Positions 23,794 to 32,641 of a stretch of DNA of 64,000 nucleotides are shown piece after piece. The stretch comes from Robertmurraya massiliosenegalensis JC6 (GTDB taxonomy: Bacteria > Bacillota > Bacilli > Bacillales > Cytobacillaceae). The translations under genes were made by a program, and so were the position numbers. The stretch is taken from the NCBI RefSeq assembly GCF_000311725.1, contig NZ_HE978519.1, positions 46,457-110,456 on the forward strand, given 5' to 3'. How positions within the stretch are numbered: the stretch's first letter is position 1; each line of letters opens with the position of its first letter. The notes below the pieces were generated by a model. It ran no database searches. It was not told the DNA's origin and worked only from the letters and a program-made list of their open reading frames with translations.

Positions 23794-24504
23794 ATGAAAA
23801 AGATTTTGTTGTTAGTAGGAATAGTTGGATTGTTTTTATTAGTAGGTTGTGGAGATAAAGACGTGGCTAAATCTGAAGTAGAGGAACAAGCAGAAAAGAT
23901 GGGAGATAGTCTGTCCAATGTATCAGATGAAGGTTCTTTAAAAGAGTTGGAAATTCTCTCAGACCAAAAAGAGTTCGAAATACATGGAGCTAAAGTTACA
24001 CTTAATGGAATGTATGAAGTAACTGACAAGAAAGATATTGCAATTATACAGGATGCAACGAAGAATCCCCCAGACACTGCTTATCTAATTCTTGATTTTA
24101 ATATTCAACGTGATGTCCCTATTAGGATCGATGATGTATTGTATCTCAGTAACAAACCTTACTACAATATGTGGGGCGAAGAAACAGATGCAAACCAAAT
24201 TGGCAATCATATCAGCTCATTTTCTAGTAGTGGGAAAGAGGTAATAAGTAAAGTTGCAGAAAAATATGATTTTATTGTTGATTTATATAAAGAAGAATTA
24301 GAACAGAATATTGGTCTAGAAGGCAAGGCAGATCGGGTTAGGTTGTTGTATGAAGCACCATTAGAAAAGTTTCAGCAGACTGGAGGATACGGAGGCTATG
24401 GAGAAGATGAACCTTTATATATATTAATGACAAATATAAATGCCCCGTCCGAAGGTGCAAGTAAGGAAGAAGCTGTCGTTGCCATAGAGGTTAAGAAAAA
24501 CTAA
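23794..24504 (+). CDS. Lipoprotein, DUF4352/telokin-like
   Basis: 236 residues. A lipoprotein signal peptide (KKILLLVGIVGLFLLVGCGDK, lipobox LVGC with Cys19) means it should be lipid-anchored outside the membrane. A charged linker follows, then a beta-rich domain (about 55-235: KEFEIHGAKVTLNGMYEV ... AYLILDFNI ... LYILMTNINA), suggestive of immunoglobulin-like DUF4352 lipoproteins. A role in surface exclusion or mating-pair effects is possible given the plasmid setting but not shown. Ribosome binding site AGGAGG before ATG. Confidence 0.75.
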   Translation: MKKILLLVGIVGLFLLVGCGDKDVAKSEVEEQAEKMGDSLSNVSDEGSLKELEILSDQKEFEIHGAKVTLNGMYEVTDKKDIAIIQDATKNPPDTAYLILDFNIQRDVPIRIDDVLYLSNKPYYNMWGEETDANQIGNHISSFSSSGKEVISKVAEKYDFIVDLYKEELEQNIGLEGKADRVRLLYEAPLEKFQQTGGYGGYGEDEPLYILMTNINAPSEGASKEEAVVAIEVKKN

Positions 24505-24721
24505 TATTTATATAGAAAAAATTACAAAGATTAGGTAAAGGGGAATTAGCCCCCTTCGGACAATCGTAGTAAAAGGAAAAGGACCCCCTCTCCCTTCTAA
24601 TTTTTTTCCTATGATGATTTAATTGAGACATTCAATAAATCATTATTTAAAGTAATTTTTGTTTTTTTCTAAATCAGATTCTATGTGTCCGTCGTGAATA
24701 AATGAAAGAGAGTGGTAAAGT

Positions 24722-25159
24722 TTGAGTATTATTAACAATATTTTAAAAACGCTTAATAGTAAAAGCGTGTTAAATCTTTATATTATGTCTGTGATAGGAG
24801 TAAGTTTAATTGCCGCAATATTTGCTTTAATAAAATTCGATTGGAGTCAAATTTTAGTTTCAGATCTTGCAGGACTATATTTATATAGTTCGATGGTTAC
24901 TATAGTGATAGCTCTTCTGTTTGTTTCAATTAGCACATTTCCTGCTCCATTTAAAAATGTTTTGAAAAGTTCGAAATCAAAAATCGAAAAGTTATTATGG
25001 TTGTTCTTCTTCATTGTGTTTAGCCCATTTGTATTAGGAGGTTTAACAGCCTTATCCGATCTATTGACAGGATCTCATATTCTAATCCCTCGAATACTAA
25101 TATTGATTGGTGCTATCATAATATTAAGTCGTAACTGGAGGTTCAAAACAGTAAGCTAA
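24722..25159 (+). CDS. Unknown four-helix membrane protein
   Basis: 145 residues from a TTG start behind a weak GAGAGTGG. Four hydrophobic helices lie at about 20-38, 47-67, 88-112 and 119-137, with few charges. No family recognised. The 217-nt gap before it (24505-24721) contains short C-rich hairpin sequence around 24540-24600 (possible terminator of the lipoprotein gene) but no gene. Confidence 0.55.
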   Translation: MSIINNILKTLNSKSVLNLYIMSVIGVSLIAAIFALIKFDWSQILVSDLAGLYLYSSMVTIVIALLFVSISTFPAPFKNVLKSSKSKIEKLLWLFFFIVFSPFVLGGLTALSDLLTGSHILIPRILILIGAIIILSRNWRFKTVS

Positions 25160-25233
25160 TAAGAAGTAAGTGAATTTCAGTATGGACACATAGACCTGCT
25201 TTAGAGGATATTTCATCTCCCTAGATAATATCT

Positions 25234-25272
25234 AAAATTCTGTTTCTGTTAAACTGAAACAGAATTTTTTTA
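25234..25272 (+). terminator. Terminator after the membrane-protein gene
   Basis: Perfect 13-bp inverted repeat AAAATTCTGTTTC (25234-25246) / GAAACAGAATTTT (25256-25268) followed by TTTT. The remaining gap to 25451 is AT-rich and probably holds the resolvase promoter and binding (res) site, though I could not define subsites. Confidence 0.85.
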
Positions 25273-25451
25273 CCAGTATTTAGTATTTGATAAAGTGTAC
25301 TTTTTCAAATAATATAATTGTCGTAAAAATTTCTAGCAAACTACTGTTTATTAAACTCTAAAATAACTTTTTAAATGTTTATTTAATTTGATATACCTTT
25401 TTAAACAGAAATGAGGTAAAATTAGGTTATTCAGAATAAGGAGAGTAACAA

Positions 25452-26063
25452 ATGAACGGAAAAAAATTTGGATATATTCGTGTCAGTTCGAAAGATCAAA
25501 ATGAAAGTAGACAAATTGATTCGTTGTTAAATATTGGGATTGATGAAAGAGATATTTTTATAGATAAACTGTCAGGTAAAAATTTCGAACGACCTCAATA
25601 TCAGCTAATGAAGAGGATGGTACGACAAGGTGATATTTTGTATATTCATTCTCTAGACCGTTTCGGGAGAAATAAGGATGAAGTATTAAATGAGTGGAAA
25701 GAATTGACTAAAGACATGGGTGTGGACATAGTAGTGTTAGATATGCCTTTATTAGATACCACTACTCATAAAGATAGCTTAGGTACATTAATAGCAGATC
25801 TTGTCCTGCAAATTTTATCCTGGATGGCAGAAGAAGAACGCGAGAAAATTCGCACACGTCAACGTGAAGGAATTGACTCAGCTTTAAAGAAAGGCGTTCA
25901 GTTTGGTAGACCAAAGGTTCCGGTGCCTAATAACTTCGTAGAAGTTTATTCTGAGTGGAAACAGGGAGAAATTACAGCGACTGCTGCTATGAAACGATTG
26001 GGTTTAAAACGAAATACTTTTTATAAATTAGCGAAAGAATATGAAAAAACTCTTGTCCAGTAA
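25452..26063 (+). CDS. Serine recombinase, resolvase family
   Basis: 203 residues. The catalytic domain has GYIRVSSKDQNESRQ with the nucleophile Ser12/13, conserved Arg residues in LDRFGRNKDEV, and the E-helix region EEEREKIRTRQREGI. The C-terminus (about 140-195) carries GRPK and a Hin-type helix-turn-helix (TATAAMKRLGLKRNTFYKL). Full length for a Tn3/plasmid resolvase. No transposase is nearby, so multimer resolution of the plasmid is the likely job. Ribosome binding site AAGGAGAG. Confidence 0.93.
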   Translation: MNGKKFGYIRVSSKDQNESRQIDSLLNIGIDERDIFIDKLSGKNFERPQYQLMKRMVRQGDILYIHSLDRFGRNKDEVLNEWKELTKDMGVDIVVLDMPLLDTTTHKDSLGTLIADLVLQILSWMAEEEREKIRTRQREGIDSALKKGVQFGRPKVPVPNNFVEVYSEWKQGEITATAAMKRLGLKRNTFYKLAKEYEKTLVQ

Positions 26064-26098
26064 TTATAAAAATTCATTGTATTAAGGAGTATTAAGGG

Positions 26099-26140
26099 CC
26101 CAAGAAGCGTATTGATTCAATATACGCTTCTTGGGTTTTA
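26099..26140. terminator. Bidirectional terminator
   Basis: CCCAAGAAGCGTAT (26099-26112) / ATACGCTTCTTGGG (26122-26135) followed by TTTTAT. It lies between the convergent resolvase and metalloprotease genes. Confidence 0.88.
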
Positions 26141-26176
26141 TATCTGTTTTTTTTGAAAATGCAATGTTATAAGACT

Positions 26177-26719
26177 TCATTTAAACATTGCCAACACGAA
26201 CAAACATAAAAATATAATCGTACACCATTGAAGTACATTTTTTAGAATTACTTTACGAGTATGTAGTTTATAACTAGAAGCTAACTCATCCAGTTTACAT
26301 GATTTTAAGTAATTTTCAGCATATCTAAATGCTTCTCTTTCAGTTGGGTAGAATGCATACCCTGTTTTATATAATAATTTCATCCATTTTTTAGATCCCA
26401 TCCACTTGTTATTTTCCTGAAATTGTTTGGCATGACATAATTCATGTGCGAGAGTTCCAATTTGTCCATTGAAAATACAAACAACCCCTGTATTAGCATA
26501 ATCTTGGGAAAGGTTCACATGATGGAAATACCCATTTGCACGTTGAAGTATCTGTTTATCTGATTTATTGTGATATACAGGAACGTTTTCTCTGAAAAAT
26601 GTAAATGCTTCATCCTCATAGAGTACAATGGGTTCGTGCTTAAATTGTAAATCCTTAATGATATTATTTTTATGTGATTCCAATAATTCTCTATCCGACA
26701 TTGATTTTTGACTTATCAA
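26177..26719 (-). CDS. Small HExxH metalloprotease-like protein with C-terminal membrane anchor
   Basis: 180 residues. The zincin motif GTLAHELCHAKQF is at about residues 87-99, and EREAFRYAE about 30 residues later gives a possible third ligand (Glu), as in the ImmA/gluzincin-like group. A hydrophobic C-terminal helix (about 162-178, WCTIIFLCLFVLAM) would anchor the enzyme to the membrane facing the cytoplasm. The start is TTG behind AGGAGG. Single minus-strand gene; targets unknown. Confidence 0.72.
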   Translation of the reverse strand: MISQKSMSDRELLESHKNNIIKDLQFKHEPIVLYEDEAFTFFRENVPVYHNKSDKQILQRANGYFHHVNLSQDYANTGVVCIFNGQIGTLAHELCHAKQFQENNKWMGSKKWMKLLYKTGYAFYPTEREAFRYAENYLKSCKLDELASSYKLHTRKVILKNVLQWCTIIFLCLFVLAMFK

Positions 26720-26840
26720 TTTTTTTGACCTCCTGTTTATTGACTGATGAACAAAATATTAAAAATATCTAGTCCCTATTAAGCTTTCTAAATTTCTATA
26801 TATAATAAATATAATAATAGAAGAAACTCGAAAAAATGAA

Positions 26841-26870
26841 ACACCGTTCAAATAAGAACGGTGTCATTTT
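26841..26870 (-). terminator. Terminator of the 26873 gene
   Basis: ACACCGTTC (26841-26849) / GAACGGTGT (26856-26864), with T-rich sequence on both sides. It ends the long minus-strand cluster that begins at 39273. Confidence 0.75.
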
Positions 26871-26872
26871 TA

Positions 26873-27253
26873 TTAATTACATAGTTGTAAAGACTCTTTT
26901 TGATAGGGTTGTTCGGCCATGATAATATCTCTAAAACAAACAGCATACTTAGCACTGGTGATTTTTTTATTATGTGTCGTATAAAACTCATTGTCCACGC
27001 AGTAAAGTATTTGTTCACCATTCGGGATTATCGGCAAATTAGAGACATAGTTCCCTCTTATAATTTTTCGACCACTTCTAACTCGCAGCTCTACGTTCTC
27101 AAGATGAATGTACTGACAGTGTGCCACAATACGATTATAATGAGGATTTTCGATATCCACTGAACGAACGGATATCATTCCTTTTCTATTGTTGTAATAG
27201 CACTCTACTTTTTCACCCAATTTAAGAGTAGCTTTTTTATTAAATCTTAACAC
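26873..27253 (-). CDS. Unknown basic protein
   Basis: 126 residues from a GTG start 6 nt after AGGGGAGAGG; a longer frame to 27319 overlaps the previous gene and lacks a ribosome binding site. Beta-rich pattern with many Arg/Lys/Tyr (LRVRSGRKIIRGNYV). Last gene of the cluster before a terminator. No family recognised. Confidence 0.55.
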   Translation of the reverse strand: MLRFNKKATLKLGEKVECYYNNRKGMISVRSVDIENPHYNRIVAHCQYIHLENVELRVRSGRKIIRGNYVSNLPIIPNGEQILYCVDNEFYTTHNKKITSAKYAVCFRDIIMAEQPYQKESLQLCN

Positions 27254-27269
27254 AGGAACCTCTCCCCTT

Positions 27270-27929
27270 TTATAGAAAACTAAATAAACTGATTTGGTTT
27301 TCCTCTTTCCATGCATCATGATAAAGTTCCCATAGTTTTTGTTCGGTTGGTGTTAAAAATCGACCATCTCTAGTTTTAATTTGAATGATGTTATTAACCT
27401 TAAGATAGTCAATCATACCTCCACCTGTACCAGACTCATTTATCATTTTCCTAAATGCACGAAAGGCTCGGCCTGCATCTCCATTGTTTAAGGCAGCATG
27501 TATAATATTTTTGTTACCGCTCATGCGTACCCAATCTTTTGCAGTGTATAGAAGAATGTCTAAATCAGACATAGAAGATAGAGTTTTTATATGATCTTCA
27601 TTTATTTGTCTGGAACGCTCTTTTATCTCTGCATTTTTATCTATGTTTTTTTCTGTTTCTTCATGAGTTTCAAATGACTGTAAAATTAAATCTAAATCGT
27701 TATCATCGATAACAGTGAATAGATCGTTTATTTCAGCCCTTTTCTCTTTTTTCTTTTGATTATTTCTTTGATAGCAATGACAATAATCTGCAGCTTCTTG
27801 GTCATTTTCAAGAATAGCACAACCATTTTTTCCATAATTGCAAATGTGCCAATGTGAACAACAAGAAAAACCTTTCTTTGAAAAACCAAGTATTGTGAAT
27901 CCTTGTCTAATGCTTGTTTCCGCAGTCAT
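27270..27929 (-). CDS. Cys/His-rich protein of unknown function
   Basis: 219 residues. The N-terminal 55 residues contain CCSHWHICNYGKNGC and YCHCYQR, likely a metal-binding module. A charged helical linker follows, and then a region (about 120-200) resembling a winged helix near the end (MIDYLKVNNIIQIKTRDGRFLTPTE, residues 170-195). Possibly DNA-binding. Ribosome binding site AGGGG 7 nt before ATG. The start overlaps the stop of a short upstream reading frame. Confidence 0.55.
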   Translation of the reverse strand: MTAETSIRQGFTILGFSKKGFSCCSHWHICNYGKNGCAILENDQEAADYCHCYQRNNQKKKEKRAEINDLFTVIDDNDLDLILQSFETHEETEKNIDKNAEIKERSRQINEDHIKTLSSMSDLDILLYTAKDWVRMSGNKNIIHAALNNGDAGRAFRAFRKMINESGTGGGMIDYLKVNNIIQIKTRDGRFLTPTEQKLWELYHDAWKEENQISLFSFL

Positions 27930-27982
27930 ACTGTCGCCCCTATGACTACATTTGGAGGAATATCCCCCAAAATGTTAGTCAT
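27926..27982 (-). CDS. Possible 18-codon leader peptide
   Basis: ATG at 27982 lies 11 nt after GGAGGG within a hairpin. The frame encodes MTNILGDIPPNVVIGATV and its TGA overlaps the ATG of the next gene (ATGA). This could be a translational-coupling or attenuating leader. Short, so it may be chance. Confidence 0.3.
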   Translation of the reverse strand: MTNILGDIPPNVVIGATV

Positions 27983-27999
27983 TTTGAGGGCTTCCCTCC
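27954..27999 (-). other. Intergenic hairpin element H1
   Basis: On the minus strand GGAGGGAAGCCCTC is followed by a long stem: CCCTCAAAATG pairs with CATTTTGGGGG, and GGAGGGAA with TTCCTCC. It lies between the genes 28010-28228 and 27270-27929. One of five related elements (H1-H5). Confidence 0.55.
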
Positions 28000-28009
28000 T
28001 ATCTCTTAT

Positions 28010-28228
28010 TTAGTTATACAATCTATCACGTGGATTCTCTTTAAAGCGTTTGAATTTATGCTTATGATCCACTTTGTTTCCAGATAATAAATCAATTAAT
28101 ATTTGGATATTGTGTTTATTAGTTTCAAATGGTCCAAAAAATACACCGTTAATAATTAATATAAACTCTGAGTCATTTTCGATTACTCCAAATTCTCGAC
28201 TATTCATAGTTTTAATATTAATATTCAT
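28010..28228 (-). CDS. Unknown 72-residue protein
   Basis: Small protein with a beta-rich middle (EFILIINGVFFGPFETNKHN) and basic C-terminus (HKHKFKRFKENPRDRLYN). Overlaps the upstream gene by 4 nt (ATGA), so it is translated in the same operon. No family recognised. Confidence 0.55.
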   Translation of the reverse strand: MNINIKTMNSREFGVIENDSEFILIINGVFFGPFETNKHNIQILIDLLSGNKVDHKHKFKRFKENPRDRLYN

Positions 28229-28617
28229 TGATATTCCCTCCTGTTTTCGGAAATATCATCAAGCATACCTTCGTAAATTTGACCATAATATCTAATGTCA
28301 TTCACATAAGTAACTAAAGAAAAGTCACTCCTAATGCGTGATTCAATTCTATATTTGTTCTTGTAGTCCATAAAGGCTTCATTCGATTCAAATAAAACTT
28401 CATCCTCTGAATATACCTTTAAGGTTATTTCATTTGAATCAAGACCCATTAAGTCATTCACACAGTAGTCAGCTTCAAACATTAAAGAAGATATCAAGTC
28501 ACAAAGTTGAACCATTTTATTAAAATCATCTTTATCTAAGGAAAACAGGTAAGCTCCTTTCATTTCAGTAATTTGCTTACCTTGAATAGCTATTTCAATC
28601 ACATATTTCTTTTCCAT
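28225..28617 (-). CDS. Unknown 130-residue acidic protein
   Basis: Acidic mixed alpha/beta protein, with no membrane helix and no metal-binding motif. Its N-terminus (KYVIEIAIQGKQITEMKGAY) is strand-rich. Coupled to the downstream 72-residue gene. Ribosome binding site AGGAGGG before ATG. Cluster of small genes downstream of the SNF2 helicase. Confidence 0.55.
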   Translation of the reverse strand: MEKKYVIEIAIQGKQITEMKGAYLFSLDKDDFNKMVQLCDLISSLMFEADYCVNDLMGLDSNEITLKVYSEDEVLFESNEAFMDYKNKYRIESRIRSDFSLVTYVNDIRYYGQIYEGMLDDISENRREYQ

Positions 28618-28628
28618 TTGAAACCCTC

Positions 28629-28874
28629 CTAGAATAATGTGAGCTGTTTGAATTCTTGCTCTACACTTTCGTTATTTTTTGAATTGTCGTTAATAACTAT
28701 TTTCTCAATCTCAAACCAGTCAACAGGTAAACAGCCTTTGAAAGTACCATCTAGGTTATAGAAATAAACGTGAGTACCTTTATCTAATCTTGTTTGACTA
28801 ACTAAGAAAGACTCCCCATTTGAAAGGTTCGGATACTTATTTTTGGGTTTATTGATGAGTTTAGCTTTTTTCAT
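28629..28874 (-). CDS. Unknown 81-residue protein
   Basis: Basic N-terminus (KKAKLINKPKNKY) and a small beta-rich domain (ESFLVSQTRLDKGTHVYFYN), with an acidic tail. May be a small SH3-like or beta-barrel fold; function unknown. Own ribosome binding site AAGGGGAG. It lies just downstream of hairpin element H2. Confidence 0.5.
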   Translation of the reverse strand: MKKAKLINKPKNKYPNLSNGESFLVSQTRLDKGTHVYFYNLDGTFKGCLPVDWFEIEKIVINDNSKNNESVEQEFKQLTLF

Positions 28875-28889
28875 AAACTCCCCTTAAAC

Positions 28890-28936
28890 AGCAAAAAGAG
28901 GGCTGCCCCCTATTTTGCTACTAGGGCAATCCCTCC
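28890..28936 (-). other. Intergenic hairpin element H2
   Basis: The minus strand reads GGAGGGATTGCCC, then AGCAAAA ... TTTTGCT enclosing a G/C-rich inner stem, with a T-run inside. It lies between the SNF2 gene and the 81-residue gene and may act as an attenuator or processing site. Confidence 0.5.
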
Positions 28937-28947
28937 TTTATTTTCGA

Positions 28948-31900
28948 TTACACCGCAAAGTCGAATAAAGATAGTCCTTCGTAAGCATCATCTTTAGATG
29001 AGCGTTTACTCTTCTTAGAAGGAATGTCCTTCATTTCAACTTTTGGTACTTCATCTTTTTGCTCTTTTGGTTGAGTAGATTCAAAAGCTTCGAGTGCTGC
29101 GAGATCTTCATCAGTAATCTTATCGAAGTTTGCAAAGACACTATCAAGTTCAAAGTCGTCCACACTATTAAAAAGTGCTTCCAGTTCATCGTTAAGGGTA
29201 TCTTTGACTGGTTCTACATAACCGCAGAGATTTTTTGTTTCTTGAGTGAGATTAGTAAAAGCCTCAGTTATCTTTTGTTGGAACTCTTCTTCAGTAACCA
29301 TTTGAAGATTACTATCAATGTCCTTTTGTGCTGCTTGTTCCCAAGCGTTGGCAATCTCACTAGATTCAAGCATTTTACTTAAATCATTTGTAAGAGCACC
29401 TGCTGAAACATCTGCATACTTCGCAAGGGCATCAGAACGTTCAATCGCTCCTTCAACTAATAAGGCACTTACACGACGAGACATTAATCGTTGGAATTGA
29501 GCCATTTGCTGAGTCTTATCATTAACTAGGAAAAGCACTTCACAATGTTTGTGCTGTCCAAGTCTGTGACTACGCTTGGCCGCTTGTCTAACGGTGTTAA
29601 TATCGTCATTCATTTGCCAGAAAATAATTGTCGGAAACGCCAACAAATCTAAACCAACCTCAACAAGTCTTTGGTTTGTGATAATGACACGAGTCCCTTT
29701 TTGCTCCTGTTGTTCTAACCATTCAAATCTCGCATCTACACTTACTTTTCCATCAAGAATAACTGAATCTACACCGTTGTTTTTTAAGACTTTCTGCAGT
29801 CTTTGGTTGGTTCTATATTCTTGGGTAAAGTTTGTATAAATGATCACTCGACGATTTTGAGCTATTCGTTGTAAGACTAATTCAATGAGTTTACGCTCTT
29901 TAGCAGTTTCATAGCTTGGAGGAAAGGCAGGTGCAGTAATGTGTTTCAAAGTAGCTCCATCTTTATCCTTAAATTCTACGGACATACCTAAAGTCGGTTG
30001 GTCTGCATAATTTAGGACAGAAGGAGTAAATTTACTCCATGCTGCTGTCCCTAAGTCCTTTTGTAATGCTTGACAAGCATTATACATCGAAGTATGAAAC
30101 TTTCTATATTCATCAAAATGATCATCATCTAACGTTACAACAATCGGTTTTTCTTCAAGTGTAATCATGGGCACTTGAAGTTCAGATACATCCATGAATA
30201 CCGATTTATCAAGTAAGTGGTTAGCGACCAAATCAGGCGAAATACCAGGCTTTTCTTTAATGATGACATCGTTTTTCTTTTGATTGGTTGTAACACCAAC
30301 ACGTAAGTTATCATCATTGATTTTTTTCACCTTCTCAAGGACACCATAGCGTTGAGCCCATGTTTCAACAGTTGTTTTATGAGTAAACCCTAAATCAAGT
30401 AACTCCTTTGGAAATACTCTCCATAAAACAGCTTGAATTGAACTTGAAGCTCCATTAGTTAATGTACCTGTGAGAAATAAACTCTTGCGACAAGCTTTTA
30501 GGATTTTGTGGAACGCCATTCCCCTTCCAGAACCTTGAGCCTTCATTTGGTGAATTTCATCAAATATGCCCATATGAAAGTGCTTTGGCAACATACGTTG
30601 GAACAATTGAGCTATCATCCAACGATTTCCGTATTTACTTTCGCCAAACTTCTTTAAAGCAGGTCTAGCAAGGTTACGGTTGCTTTTTTCATTTTCATAA
30701 TTGTCTTGGAAAGAACGAACTTCCGGTTTCCACTTTTTCACATAGCCAATAGGTAATCCATGTGTATCTAACATGCCTTTTTTGCGAGCTTCTTGTATTT
30801 CGGCCATTGTAGGAGGATTAGAAGGTTTTTCAACTACATCACTCCATCCAGCTAAAATACCTGCTTTGCGATCCTCTATTTTTTCTCTTGGTGATTGCAA
30901 AGGTTTACCAGTCTCTGGACTTACCCAATGGAAGTGGTATGGATTCCATTTTGCTCCTAATACAAAACCGAACGAATGTAATTTCATTCGGTCCGTTGAA
31001 ACTAAAATGAAGTGCATCTTCCCTTTTGGGATTCTCCAACCTAATTTTATAAGTTGGATATAAGCAAGAGCATCCTCACTACTGTTTAGAACAGTTATGA
31101 TGTTCTTTGCTTTCTTATATTCAGTCCATAACTTATATTCCTTACGATTTCTCGATTGTTGAAAATCATCAATTTTAGATAGTTGAGAAGAATCGACTAT
31201 ACAAGTTGTGCCTAATGCTGTTGGAATCTCACTTGTTGCCCACTTAGGTAGAACGTTAGAAGGTGCAACAATAAGAGCGCGGAAACCATCTTTCGCTCCA
31301 CTTTCTTCGCGTTGTCGAGCTTTTATATAAGCAGTTGTCAAACTCATTTGAGTTTTCCCAGTACCCATACCAGCAACGAGAAACGCTCCAATTTTCTCTT
31401 TTAAAACCCCAAGTAACCCCATTACTGAACGAGCTTGTGCAGGAACACATATACGATTTGTTTCTGCAATATATTTGGAGTAATGAGAACCATCATATTT
31501 AGGTTTCATGAATGTGTCGATTTTTGCGAATAGCAAGTTAGCATTAGCACGAAGATAATCTTCAGTAGACCAATTCTCCTTAAAGGTAGCATTAATAGCC
31601 ATTCCTTTTTGTTTTGTTGGAAGATACCCCATCTGAATCCCATCTTGAACATATGCAAGCATTTCTTCCTCTTTCATAGACTTGATAACGAATGCTTTTA
31701 TGTTTTGCAACTCACCCGCAATATTAGTCGTTTCAACATCAACTTTTTGTAATTTATCTAAAGGAAGAATGGATAAATAATGTTTAGTCCACTCTTTATT
31801 TCTTGGAAGTCCAAAGGTTTCAGCTAAGAAATGCCCTGCGACTTCGTATATATCTTGTTCCCACGTCATAATTACTCTTTCTGGCATGGCTTGGTTATCT

Positions 31901-32232
31901 GTTTTAGAATTTTGCAATACGGCATCTTGATAGTCCTCACCAACTGCCATTCTAGGCATTGCAAACATATGACAAACCTTTCCGTTTACTTCTTCGATAC
32001 GCCTGAAAGATTGGCTAGAACGAATCTTCTCCACCTTTCCAGTTCTATCATCAAAGATTTCAACGTAAGGCTGATATAAGGCTGCATGAACCGCACGACA
32101 AGATGTTAGAGAACCTGCGAGAGCAACCCCAATAAGCGTTTTTTCGTTCTTATCGTTTGTAGTTGTCATCGCTACTTTTAAGAATGCTTCAAATTGCTTA
32201 CCATCTTCTGTTACACGAATCTTTTTTGCCAT
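28948..32232 (-). CDS. SNF2-type (SF2) helicase/translocase
   Basis: 1094 residues. SF2 motifs: I FLVAGMGTGKTQMSLTTA near residue 290, Ia ALIVAPSNVLPKW, II FDEIHQMKAQG near 550, III LFLTGTLTNG near 580, V VGLDLLAFPTIIFWQ and VI VRQAAKRSHRLGQ near 890. These place it with SNF2/RapA-like DNA translocases. An insert (about 350-500) between motifs Ia and II contains a small repeated HFILVSTDR/HFHWVSPETG region. It follows a putative DNA methyltransferase and a MoxR/VWA pair, and could remodel DNA-protein complexes on the plasmid. The start has only a weak ribosome binding site. Confidence 0.9.
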   Translation of the reverse strand: MAKKIRVTEDGKQFEAFLKVAMTTTNDKNEKTLIGVALAGSLTSCRAVHAALYQPYVEIFDDRTGKVEKIRSSQSFRRIEEVNGKVCHMFAMPRMAVGEDYQDAVLQNSKTDNQAMPERVIMTWEQDIYEVAGHFLAETFGLPRNKEWTKHYLSILPLDKLQKVDVETTNIAGELQNIKAFVIKSMKEEEMLAYVQDGIQMGYLPTKQKGMAINATFKENWSTEDYLRANANLLFAKIDTFMKPKYDGSHYSKYIAETNRICVPAQARSVMGLLGVLKEKIGAFLVAGMGTGKTQMSLTTAYIKARQREESGAKDGFRALIVAPSNVLPKWATSEIPTALGTTCIVDSSQLSKIDDFQQSRNRKEYKLWTEYKKAKNIITVLNSSEDALAYIQLIKLGWRIPKGKMHFILVSTDRMKLHSFGFVLGAKWNPYHFHWVSPETGKPLQSPREKIEDRKAGILAGWSDVVEKPSNPPTMAEIQEARKKGMLDTHGLPIGYVKKWKPEVRSFQDNYENEKSNRNLARPALKKFGESKYGNRWMIAQLFQRMLPKHFHMGIFDEIHQMKAQGSGRGMAFHKILKACRKSLFLTGTLTNGASSSIQAVLWRVFPKELLDLGFTHKTTVETWAQRYGVLEKVKKINDDNLRVGVTTNQKKNDVIIKEKPGISPDLVANHLLDKSVFMDVSELQVPMITLEEKPIVVTLDDDHFDEYRKFHTSMYNACQALQKDLGTAAWSKFTPSVLNYADQPTLGMSVEFKDKDGATLKHITAPAFPPSYETAKERKLIELVLQRIAQNRRVIIYTNFTQEYRTNQRLQKVLKNNGVDSVILDGKVSVDARFEWLEQQEQKGTRVIITNQRLVEVGLDLLAFPTIIFWQMNDDINTVRQAAKRSHRLGQHKHCEVLFLVNDKTQQMAQFQRLMSRRVSALLVEGAIERSDALAKYADVSAGALTNDLSKMLESSEIANAWEQAAQKDIDSNLQMVTEEEFQQKITEAFTNLTQETKNLCGYVEPVKDTLNDELEALFNSVDDFELDSVFANFDKITDEDLAALEAFESTQPKEQKDEVPKVEMKDIPSKKSKRSSKDDAYEGLSLFDFAV

Positions 32233-32274
32233 CTATAAACGCCCATTAAAAAACATTAAACTATATAGATGGTA

Positions 32275-32326
32275 GAGGGATTACCCTCTGCATCAGATAT
32301 AGCTTAATGCGAGAGGGCTTCCCTCC
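32275..32326 (-). other. Intergenic hairpin element H3
   Basis: The minus strand reads GGAGGGAAGCCCTC (identical to H1), then CCCTCTCGCAT pairs with ATGCAGAGGG and GAGGG pairs again with CCCTC. Alternative foldings are possible. It lies in the leader of the SNF2 gene, which has no strong ribosome binding site of its own. Confidence 0.55.
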
Positions 32327-32384
32327 TTTATTTATTCGTTTAGTTTATGGATATATTTTCTACTTCTATTGCTAATCTATTAAC

Positions 32385-32597
32385 CTAGTTTCGGTAGCGA
32401 TCCCACAATGTGATTGCAAAATTTATTATCACAGCACCAAACAGAAAGAAAATAAATAGTGCTCCTGCCATTTTTTTAACGACTAGATTGACCGTTAAAG
32501 CATTAACAGGCTGAGTGATATAGATTAATGCCAATGTTACCAGTGAAATTACTGAAACTACATTTATTATTACTAATAGGAAATTAGTTTGTTTCAT
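32385..32597 (-). CDS. Unknown 70-residue protein with two membrane helices
   Basis: Two hydrophobic helices (about 6-27 and 42-62) joined by a short loop, with a basic C-terminus (WDRYRN). Ribosome binding site AGAGAGGGG before ATG. It sits upstream of the SNF2 gene; function unknown. Confidence 0.55.
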   Translation of the reverse strand: MKQTNFLLVIINVVSVISLVTLALIYITQPVNALTVNLVVKKMAGALFIFFLFGAVIINFAITLWDRYRN

Positions 32598-32641
32598 TTT
32601 TATACCCCTCTCTTGTTTTTAGAATGTATTGACTATGCAAA

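Noticed and set aside
23754..24077. Minus-strand frame opposite the lipoprotein gene
   Set aside because: Antisense shadow of a well-supported gene; hydrophobic Ser/Phe-rich translation and no start signal.
25452..26063. Resolvase as part of a Tn3-family transposon
   Set aside because: No transposase gene or 38-bp-type terminal repeats seen nearby; context fits a plasmid multimer-resolution enzyme.
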